Positions 1 through 5,586 of a stretch of DNA of 16,611 nucleotides are shown piece after piece. The notes under the pieces were generated by a model. It searched no databases. It had not been told where the DNA came from and saw only the letters and a program-made list of their open reading frames with translations. The DNA is from Candidatus Parcubacteria bacterium (GTDB taxonomy: Bacteria > Patescibacteriota > Minisyncoccia > Minisyncoccales > JAUWXI01). Within the stretch, counting starts at the first letter, position 1; each line of letters begins with the position of its first letter. Where the stretch lies: positions 1 to 16,611 of the forward strand of contig JAUWXI010000006.1 of the NCBI GenBank assembly GCA_030616435.1, written 5' to 3'. The translations under genes and the position numbers were made by a program.

Positions 1-116
1 GTGAAATAGAGAAAAAAGCAGAGAGCAGCTGCTACAGCAACAAAAATAAACTGTTTAAAAGTTAGAAACCAGACAATTTTGGCTTCTCTCTTAATAAATA
101 ATGGTACTCTATACAT
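1..116 (-). CDS. PrgI family protein, N-terminal part (VirB3-like T4SS component)
   Basis: Only the first 38 codons lie inside the window; the gene runs off the left edge. The start is ATG at 116-114, two bases after the stop of the 134-aa gene, so the two are probably co-transcribed. The peptide begins MYRVPLFIKREAKIVWFLTF, followed by KQF and a hydrophobic stretch (residues 23-38). The tyr-x-val-pro-x-phe-ile opening with a leu-thr-phe-lys-gln-phe segment leading into a membrane helix is the hallmark of PrgI proteins, small inner-membrane T4SS subunits analogous to VirB3 that usually precede a VirB4 ATPase. VirB4 would be expected just beyond the left edge, which cannot be checked here. The assignment rests on motif recognition in a partial sequence but agrees with the VirB6-like and VirB2-like genes in the window. 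Confidence 0.82.
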   Translation of the reverse strand, partial: MYRVPLFIKREAKIVWFLTFKQFIFVAVAAALCFFLYF

Positions 117-118
117 AA

Positions 119-523
119 TTATTCTATAGGCTCTCTATAAATATCTTTTTTCTCTGGCCTTCTTTCTTCTTTCTCAGGACGCTCTCTCTTTTCAGGTCTC
201 TCTTCTTCGTATAACAACTTTAAACTCTCTTTTACTGGCCTGAAAATATACCTGTTAATCTCAAAACTTATCTTTTTTGCTGTCTTGGTTTCTAATCCTA
301 ATTCTGTTTCTAAAACCTCTTGGAATTCTTCTGGTGGTAATAGGCCCATTAAGACATCACCAACCAAGCGATTGAACCTTGCAATATCAACATCAAGATC
401 GTTTTCCTCGCATACTCGCCATATGGATTCATTTGTTGTCGGTGCGAGCACGGCCTCTCTCAATTCTTCTGGCAGTGCCTTAAGGAGTTTCCAGAATTCT
501 TTTTTGGGATAATCTTCTGGCAT
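119..523 (-). CDS. Conserved hypothetical acidic protein upstream of PrgI
   Basis: This 134-aa soluble protein has no signal peptide or membrane helix. Residues 1-100 look helical and globular (PEDYPKKEFWKLLKALPEEL near the start, then an LLPPEEF motif around 60-66). Residues 105-134 form a low-complexity charged tail of repeated RPEK units. Small proteins of this kind occur directly upstream of PrgI and VirB4 genes in CPR genomes (recollection of context, not a search), so a role as an accessory or cytoplasmic T4SS factor is inferred. The ATG at 523-521 has no clear Shine-Dalgarno sequence. The gene sits just outside the plus-strand promoter at 527-555, so it is transcribed divergently from the 98-aa gene. 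I recognise no catalytic motif and assign no function. Confidence 0.8.
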   Translation of the reverse strand: MPEDYPKKEFWKLLKALPEELREAVLAPTTNESIWRVCEENDLDVDIARFNRLVGDVLMGLLPPEEFQEVLETELGLETKTAKKISFEINRYIFRPVKESLKLLYEEERPEKRERPEKEERRPEKKDIYREPIE

Positions 524-526
524 ATC

Positions 527-555
527 TTGATTAAATTTATTTTTTATGGTACAAT
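527..555 (+). promoter_or_regulatory. Extended -10 promoter for the 98-aa gene
   Basis: The -35 element is TTGATT (527-532), the spacer is 17 bp, and the -10 is TACAAT (550-555), directly preceded by TGG, which forms an extended -10. Transcription would start near 562, leaving a leader of about 70 nt before the ATG at 633. Confidence 0.75.
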
Positions 556-632
556 ATAAATGTTATTTAGAAAATATTTTTATTTGGTTCTTTATTCTTT
601 ATTCTATATTTAAGTTCTTTAAAGGAGGGAAA

Positions 633-929
633 ATGAGCTTTTTTAGTAAATTCAGTAAGGGAGGACGGCTCCGTAAAGAGATTGAAGAGCTCACTGAGCA
701 AATCTTCAAGCTCGAATGGAGCAAGGCACGGCCAGGAGTTCCTTTTTCTCCTTCCTCTTCTCGGGTACTAATTCGGGAATCAAAACGGATAGAAAAACAG
801 ATCGAAATCTTGAAGCTCCAAAAAGAGGTTGAAGCGAGGAGAAAGGAGCTACAGAGCGCTGTGACGAAGCGGAGAGAATATCTCCAGCAGCTTCGTGGCC
901 AAGGAGGCGGAGGTTCTAGTAATCCCTAA
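633..929 (+). CDS. Small charged coiled-coil protein, unknown function
   Basis: The start is ATG 633, preceded by AAAGGAGG (621-628) with a 4-nt gap. The same frame is open back to 546, but that extension lacks a ribosome site and overlaps the promoter, so the 98-aa form is preferred. The protein starts MSFFSKFSKGGRLRKEIEEL and is mostly helical and highly charged (about residues 12-90, likely coiled coil), ending in a glycine-serine tail (GQGGGGSSNP). It has no signal peptide, membrane helix or cysteine. The gene is monocistronic, with its own strong promoter and an intrinsic terminator, and lies antisense between two minus-strand T4SS genes. By eye it is richer in G+C than its neighbours and uses CGG, CGA and CGT arginine codons, while nearby genes favour AGA/AGG; this may reflect transfer. 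No family recognised. Confidence 0.8.
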   Translation: MSFFSKFSKGGRLRKEIEELTEQIFKLEWSKARPGVPFSPSSSRVLIRESKRIEKQIEILKLQKEVEARRKELQSAVTKRREYLQQLRGQGGGGSSNP

Positions 930-943
930 GGGGATCGGCTATA

Positions 944-977
944 GGGCGAGTGGAAAACACTCGCCCCTATTATTTTT
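944..977 (+). terminator. Intrinsic terminator of the 98-aa gene
   Basis: A 9-bp stem, GGGCGAGTG (944-952) pairing with CACTCGCCC (958-966), has a 5-nt GAAAA loop and is followed by CTATTATTTTT. The U-rich tail is on the plus strand only, so minus-strand transcripts from the VirB6-like gene may read through. Confidence 0.9.
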
Positions 978-3003
978 AAGGTGGGCTTGGGAAAGGAGGT
1001 TTTGTTGGGGGAGTGGGGGCTGTTGCAGCAGATATTATTTTCAATTCTCTGCTTGAATAAAGTTTGCCAGTTTTAGGATTAATAAGTATTTCATGGTCAT
1101 AATGAGGAGATTTCTGGGCTTGATTGGAGGTTAAGCGCCATTTTAAGAGGTCTCGGTTGAATGCCGATAATTTTCTAAAAGCAAGCCTACGGGCCTCTTT
1201 ATCGCTTCGTCCTTTTTTTATTTCTCGGTTTTTAATTACTGCAAATTCTCTATTCATTCTTCTGTTGATTTCTCCTGAGATCTCTGCCTCTTTGATTTCG
1301 CTCATGCGCTTATACCCCCAATATTTAATTATTTCATCTAAGTTCTTTTGGAGCTTGAAGCTACCTCTTGACATCAGACGTACTTCCTCGGGTTCTATGC
1401 TAGCAATTACTCCTTCTATAGCTTCAGCTGGTGGTATAGTTGGATTGATCAGAGGAGCTAGCTCAGGCATAGCCTTTACTAATAGCTTATATTTGTCGGT
1501 CCCGGTAGCTATAGCCCCCTTAAAAATATCTCTATACTCTGCACCGCTGAAGCCTTCTTCAAATAGTTTATCAATTCCTTTTTCTCTGCGCCTTTTTACA
1601 GCACCACGTAGCCGTCCAATTTGTTGAGCTCGGCTTGGTCTTATTAGTCCTGGTGTTCTTATTTTAGTAAGAATTTCTCTGCCAGTTGCGTCTTTAACTT
1701 CTTCTTCTGCCTTTTCAATTTCATCTCTTTCTGCCTTTGTAGTTAATGTTAATGGAGTTATTACTCTTCGTCTTAAAGCATATACAGGACCCAATACTGA
1801 TCTTTTTAAAGCTCCTTTTATCCCTGGCTCTGCAGTTCCAGGGATAGGAGCCTTAGCCCATTGTTCGGCTTTTTCTCTCCATTCCTTTGGTACTTTTTCC
1901 GTTATCCAGGCTTTTGCTCTTCTGGTTATTGCTCTCCCCGCTGTTGTAGTTGCCCAGTTTACTCCTTTTCTTGACCACTTTTTTACTGCTGTCATAATTG
2001 CTTTTGTTCCCCAAGCGCTGGAAGATAAAGCTGAAAGGAAACCAATTGTAAGGAAAACCAATGCTATTGCATAAGGAAGAATAGTATTTAAAAATCCAAT
2101 CCAAATACCAGCCAGAACTCCTGCAGTTGGAGGAGCAGGTTGAATCATTTTTGGTGCTTGTAGTAATATATGATTTCCTAAATAGAGAAAAAAAGCAGCT
2201 GAAATGCCAATAGTGCACCACTGGATGAATTGATTCCACCACTGCTCAAAAAATTTCTCGGTGGCTTTGAAAATATATGAGAAAAAAGCTAAAGGTGATA
2301 AAATAACCAAAATCCAGATAGCAACATGCCTCATAATAAAAAGACCAGTAAACAAGAGAAAGATGATGCTAGCTAAACTATTGAACCAGATCATTATAAG
2401 AGCCTGAAGAACACTTTCAAGAACATTTAAAGGGTTGTACCAACCACTTACTGCTTTTTGGATAATTGCACCCTGAGCAGCAAATGAGTTAATAAAAAGT
2501 TCCATTCCTGAGAGTTTTTCAATAAAGAAATTCATTATAATGTTTGAGCCATCAACGATAACTCCACAAACAACAGGGGTAAAATTGATAAGTAATGCTA
2601 TTAAAATTAACCTTGGCAGAGTTTTCTGAAATTGATATTCTTTAATTTTTAAAGCCGTGGCTAAACCAATGAAGACCAAGGCAACGAGAAAGAACATATT
2701 TGTTAAATCTCGTGTTATCCCCCAGCCTACCTCGATGATTGGATTATTGGCTGGATTAGTATAACTCCAGGCAATGAAATTTTCGCTTAAAACCCAATTT
2801 AGAATCACAGAACAAAGACATAAAAACAGATTACTGAGAGCTAATATAAACTGGTAAAAGAAAGCCGCTATATAGGTTGCAATGAGACTGGCTAAAATAT
2901 CAACAAAAGCTTTAGCTGAATGAAGAGGGCAAAATAATCCAAAAATTAAGAGGAAAAGAAAAATTAGAGATTTTTTTATTTTTTGGCTTAGTGACGAAGT
3001 CAT
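976..3003 (-). CDS. VirB6/TrbL-like T4SS polytopic membrane protein with large C-terminal domain
   Basis: This 675-aa protein has a signal-like hydrophobic N-terminus (residues 12-32, ending HSAKA). Further membrane segments lie at about 36-72, 102-118, 130-150, 201-224, 228-245, 263-281 and 295-328. From residue 335 to the end it is soluble and strongly basic or charged, closing with a proline-rich tail (PTPPTKPPFPSPP). The many helices, with the central WILVILSPLAFFSYIF segment followed by a tryptophan-rich stretch (FFEQWWNQFIQW), match VirB6/TrbL-type proteins that form the inner-membrane channel of type IV secretion machines. Its ATG overlaps the rsmA stop in an ATGA, so it is translationally coupled to rsmA. 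The roughly 340-residue C-terminal extension is longer than in classical VirB6 and could be a cytoplasmic adaptor domain; that role is inference. Fold class is fairly sure; the substrate is unknown. Confidence 0.82.
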   Translation of the reverse strand: MTSSLSQKIKKSLIFLFLLIFGLFCPLHSAKAFVDILASLIATYIAAFFYQFILALSNLFLCLCSVILNWVLSENFIAWSYTNPANNPIIEVGWGITRDLTNMFFLVALVFIGLATALKIKEYQFQKTLPRLILIALLINFTPVVCGVIVDGSNIIMNFFIEKLSGMELFINSFAAQGAIIQKAVSGWYNPLNVLESVLQALIMIWFNSLASIIFLLFTGLFIMRHVAIWILVILSPLAFFSYIFKATEKFFEQWWNQFIQWCTIGISAAFFLYLGNHILLQAPKMIQPAPPTAGVLAGIWIGFLNTILPYAIALVFLTIGFLSALSSSAWGTKAIMTAVKKWSRKGVNWATTTAGRAITRRAKAWITEKVPKEWREKAEQWAKAPIPGTAEPGIKGALKRSVLGPVYALRRRVITPLTLTTKAERDEIEKAEEEVKDATGREILTKIRTPGLIRPSRAQQIGRLRGAVKRRREKGIDKLFEEGFSGAEYRDIFKGAIATGTDKYKLLVKAMPELAPLINPTIPPAEAIEGVIASIEPEEVRLMSRGSFKLQKNLDEIIKYWGYKRMSEIKEAEISGEINRRMNREFAVIKNREIKKGRSDKEARRLAFRKLSAFNRDLLKWRLTSNQAQKSPHYDHEILINPKTGKLYSSRELKIISAATAPTPPTKPPFPSPP

Positions 3004-3839
3004 ATTCTTATTATATTATTTTTTGTTAATTTTATCCAATCTTTTATAGTCAAGGTTTCAGGTCTTCTTTCAGGTTTTATCCTATTTTCTTTCAGCCAGT
3101 TTCTTACTTTTTCTTTTTCTAATTTTAGCCCATTTGATAGGCTGTTGACAAGTTGTTTTCTGGGCTGAGCAAAACCTGCTCTTACAATTTTAAAAAATAA
3201 ATCAGTATCTATTGCTGGTAAATCTGTACCAATTTGAGAAATCTTTAATATAGCAGAGTCCACTTTTGGTTGAGGCCAAAAACAATTTTTAGAAACAAAA
3301 GAAATAATTTGAGGTTTTGCAAAAAATTGAACAGAGACTGCTAAAAGATTCATATCTGGAGTAAGAGCTACAATTCGCTGAGCTACTTCTTTTTGAACCA
3401 TCAAAATCATTTCTTTGGGTTTAAAGTCTGTCTCAAGGAATTTTCTGAGTACAGGGGAAGTAATATAGTAGGGGAGATTAGCGACTATTTTATAGGCTGT
3501 AGGTTGCAGGATGAAGTCAGATGGCTTGGTTTTTAGGATGTCTTCTTGAATGACCTTTATGTTTTTTAAAGCCCTCAACGTTTCTTTTAAAATTTTTATC
3601 ATTTTTGAGTCTTTTTCTACAGCAATTACCCGTTTTGCTTTTTTTACCAACTCTTTTGTTAAGGTTCCAATTCCTGGCCCTATTTCTAAAACTACATCTT
3701 TTGATTTTAAGTTAGCTGCATCTAGGATTTTTTCTAAAACCTCTTTTGAAATTAAAAAATTTTGACCAAGAATTTTTGAAGGATAAATATTATATTTCTT
3801 CAGGAGATTTTTGATAAATTTTTTTGAAGTTAAATCCAT
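3000..3839 (-). CDS. rsmA: 16S rRNA (adenine1518-N6/adenine1519-N6)-dimethyltransferase
   Basis: RsmA (KsgA) dimethylates two adjacent adenines in the 3' terminal hairpin of 16S rRNA late in 30S assembly, using S-adenosylmethionine. The 279-aa product shows the family landmarks in order: GQNFL (25-29), SAM motif I EIGPGIGTLT (52-61), the ribose-contact acidic E75, and catalytic motif IV NLPYY (121-125). The C-terminal part (about 205-279) is the helical rRNA-binding region, with AQPRKQL and RPETL. Length is normal. I chose ATG 3839-3837 because it gives a family-typical N-terminus and has AAGAGG about 10 nt upstream; ATG 3860 and TTG 3869 would add 7 and 10 residues. The stop overlaps the VirB6-like start (ATGA). 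Coupling a ribosome-maturation gene to a secretion gene probably reflects tight packing. Confidence 0.97.
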   Translation of the reverse strand: MDLTSKKFIKNLLKKYNIYPSKILGQNFLISKEVLEKILDAANLKSKDVVLEIGPGIGTLTKELVKKAKRVIAVEKDSKMIKILKETLRALKNIKVIQEDILKTKPSDFILQPTAYKIVANLPYYITSPVLRKFLETDFKPKEMILMVQKEVAQRIVALTPDMNLLAVSVQFFAKPQIISFVSKNCFWPQPKVDSAILKISQIGTDLPAIDTDLFFKIVRAGFAQPRKQLVNSLSNGLKLEKEKVRNWLKENRIKPERRPETLTIKDWIKLTKNNIIRI

Positions 3840-3853
3840 TGTGGAAAAGCCTC

Positions 3854-3881
3854 TTGACATTAAAAACAATAGAGATAGAAT
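3854..3881 (+). promoter_or_regulatory. Promoter for the LysM-M23 hydrolase gene
   Basis: TTGACA (3854-3859, perfect -35), a 16-bp spacer and TAGAAT (3876-3881, 5 of 6) point along the plus strand. The predicted start near 3888 gives a leader of about 100 nt before the TTG at 3991. The element lies in the divergent gap with rsmA, just upstream of the chosen rsmA start. Confidence 0.7.
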
Positions 3882-3990
3882 CTAATAAAGGTCTTTTAAA
3901 GTAAGATCTTTTACTATTTTAGCTCAACTCTTCAAAATTTTATCTCTCGGTCTTGCTGAAATTTTTAGAAAAAAGAGGAATAAAACCCTT

Positions 3991-5016
3991 TTGGGGTTAT
4001 TTTTGATTGGCTTTTTGATTATTCTTTCCCTTTTCTTTAAAGATTCTCAAAAAGAGGATCTTTCTTTTTTCTCAAGCCAAAGGTTTTTAAAAAGCCAATC
4101 TTTAAGCGCTTCTTTAGGGCCTCCAGCCTTTACTTCAAGAATATTAAGTGAAGTCTCTTTGGTTCAGGAAAGTCAGCTTTTGTTTTCCGCCCCTCCTTAT
4201 ATAGTAAAGCCTCAGGTTTTAGGAACTTTTGGCTTTTCTGAAGAAGTTTTTGAAGAAGGAGGAGAAGAAGGCCGGGAAATTTTTGAATATACTGTCAAAG
4301 AAGGAGACAGTCTTTCTAGTATTGCCTCTTATTTTGGAATTTCCCTCGAGACCTTACTCTGGGCTAACGATTTGAATAAGAACTCTCTCATTAAACCAGG
4401 GCAAAAACTAATCATTTTACCGGTTTCAGGAGTAATTTATATGGTGAAAAATGGCGATACTATCTTGCAAATTGCCAAGACTTATGAAGGTGATGTAGAG
4501 GAAATTATAGCTTTCAATGAGCTTTTAGAAGAAGACATTTTTATCGGGGATATTTTAATTATTCCTGGAGGAAAAATGCCCGAAAAGATCTCTTCTCCAA
4601 AATATGTTTCTTCATCAGGCTCAGGACAGGTTCCTTTAGCTTCAAGTTATTTTATCTGTCCGATTCCTTCTCCTTACAGGATTACTCAAGGACTTCATTG
4701 GTACAATGCCATTGATTTTTCTCATGCTGGCATTGCCTGTGGACAACCTGTTTTTGCAGTAGCCGGAGGGGAAGTTCTAAGAACAAAATACGGCTATAAC
4801 AGAGGAGCAGGAAATTATATTCACATTTTACATCCAAATGGAGTGGTGACTGTTTATTACCATTTGCAAAGTATTTTAGTAGGCCTGGGGCAAAAAGTTT
4901 CTCAAGGCCAGATTATAGGTTTAATAGGCAATACAGGATATACTGTTCCTTCAGGTTCCCGAGGTTGCCATTTACATTTTGAAGTTAGAGGAGCTAGAAA
5001 TCCCTTTAGTTACTAG
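3991..5016 (+). CDS. LysM-containing M23 family peptidoglycan endopeptidase
   Basis: The 341-aa product has an N-terminal hydrophobic anchor (about 2-16), a linker, two LysM peptidoglycan-binding modules (about 99-144, with YTVKEGDSLSSIASYFGISL at its start, and 150-193, with VKNGDT), and an M23 metallopeptidase domain (about 220-335). Zinc and catalytic residues of the LytM type are visible: H236 and D242 in HWYNAID, H291 in YYHL, and the HLH motif at 327-329. Such enzymes cut cell-wall peptide cross-links outside the membrane during growth or division, or to let envelope machines pass. The start is TTG 3991, with AGAGGAA about 9 nt upstream. The same frame is open from 3889 without any ATG, GTG or TTG, and that upstream stretch would supply basic residues (EIFRKKRNK) just before the membrane helix. 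The true N-terminus is therefore uncertain; the catalytic assignment is secure. Confidence 0.93.
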   Translation: MGLFLIGFLIILSLFFKDSQKEDLSFFSSQRFLKSQSLSASLGPPAFTSRILSEVSLVQESQLLFSAPPYIVKPQVLGTFGFSEEVFEEGGEEGREIFEYTVKEGDSLSSIASYFGISLETLLWANDLNKNSLIKPGQKLIILPVSGVIYMVKNGDTILQIAKTYEGDVEEIIAFNELLEEDIFIGDILIIPGGKMPEKISSPKYVSSSGSGQVPLASSYFICPIPSPYRITQGLHWYNAIDFSHAGIACGQPVFAVAGGEVLRTKYGYNRGAGNYIHILHPNGVVTVYYHLQSILVGLGQKVSQGQIIGLIGNTGYTVPSGSRGCHLHFEVRGARNPFSY

Positions 5017-5098
5017 TTAATTTTAGCCTAATTACATAATTTACACAATTTAATTAGACTGATAGACATTTGAGGTATTGAATAACTAAAACAAAAAA

Positions 5099-5119
5099 GC
5101 CCATTCTTGGGCAATTTTT
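5099..5119 (+). terminator. Probable terminator after the M23 gene
   Basis: A GCCCA/TGGGC stem with a TTCT loop is flanked by an A-run on the left and AATTTTT on the right, so it could act in both directions. The GC core is only 5 bp. The rest of 5017-5208 is AT-rich, and I see no gene in it. Confidence 0.55.
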
Positions 5120-5167
5120 GATTCTTAGACTCTGGTAGGTATTGTCAAAAATACAAGGATGTTAATA

Positions 5168-5190
5168 AATAAAAAAAGCGAACTCTTTTT
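5168..5190 (-). terminator. Probable terminator of the rpsO-pnp-dksA-like operon
   Basis: On the minus strand AAAAAGAG (5190-5183) and CTTTTTTT (5178-5171) pair, with one G-T pair, around a TTCG tetraloop. The hairpin starts about 19 nt after the stop of the DksA-like gene. The stem is AT-rich, but the stable loop and U-run support termination. Confidence 0.55.
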
Positions 5191-5208
5191 CATATTTTTA
5201 AATGGATT

Positions 5209-5586
5209 TTAGCGGGCATATTTCCTACACTTTAAACAAAGTCTTGCTTCAGGAGAGATTTTCAATCTTTTTTGAGAAATTTTCTTTCCGCAGTTTTCAC
5301 AAACTCCATATTTCCCTTTCTTTATTTTTTCAAGAGCCAAATTAATATCTCGCAACTTTAACTCTAAAATATGTTCAACATCGAGCTTACTTTCATACTC
5401 TTGAAACTCATCAGCTTCTCTTTCTAATACTCCTCCTCCAGATACTCCATTAAAAGAAGGGTAAATTGTATTCCAGTCTCCCTTTAATTCTTTGTCTTTT
5501 TTTGCAAATCCTTTCAAAAGGGCTTCAACAGAAACCTTTTCCTTTTTTAACTTGTCTTCGATTTTTTTAAGAACCCCTTTTTTCAT
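5209..5586 (-). CDS. DksA/TraR family C4 zinc-finger protein
   Basis: The 125-aa protein has a helical, charged N-terminal two-thirds (coiled coil about 1-35 and 53-92) and a C-terminal four-cysteine zinc finger (C96, C99, C117, C120; CENC and CLKC). This is the layout of the DksA/TraR family, whose members insert a coiled coil into the RNA polymerase secondary channel to tune initiation. The paired acidic residues of the E. coli DksA tip are not obvious here, so regulation through ppGpp is not assured. Its ATG overlaps the stop of the long coiled-coil gene (ATGA), making it the last gene of the rpsO operon. Its position beside RNA-turnover genes fits a transcription or RNA-related role. Family is fairly certain, regulatory targets unknown. 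Confidence 0.9.
   Translation of the reverse strand: MKKGVLKKIEDKLKKEKVSVEALLKGFAKKDKELKGDWNTIYPSFNGVSGGGVLEREADEFQEYESKLDVEHILELKLRDINLALEKIKKGKYGVCENCGKKISQKRLKISPEARLCLKCRKYAR

Noticed and set aside
546..632. 29-codon extension of the 98-aa gene
   Set aside because: It starts inside the -10 box of the gene's promoter and lacks a ribosome site; ATG 633 has AAAGGAGG.
1853..2242. Alternative minus-strand frame of 129 codons inside the VirB6-like gene
   Set aside because: The composition is unlike a real protein and it lies wholly within a well-supported coding frame.
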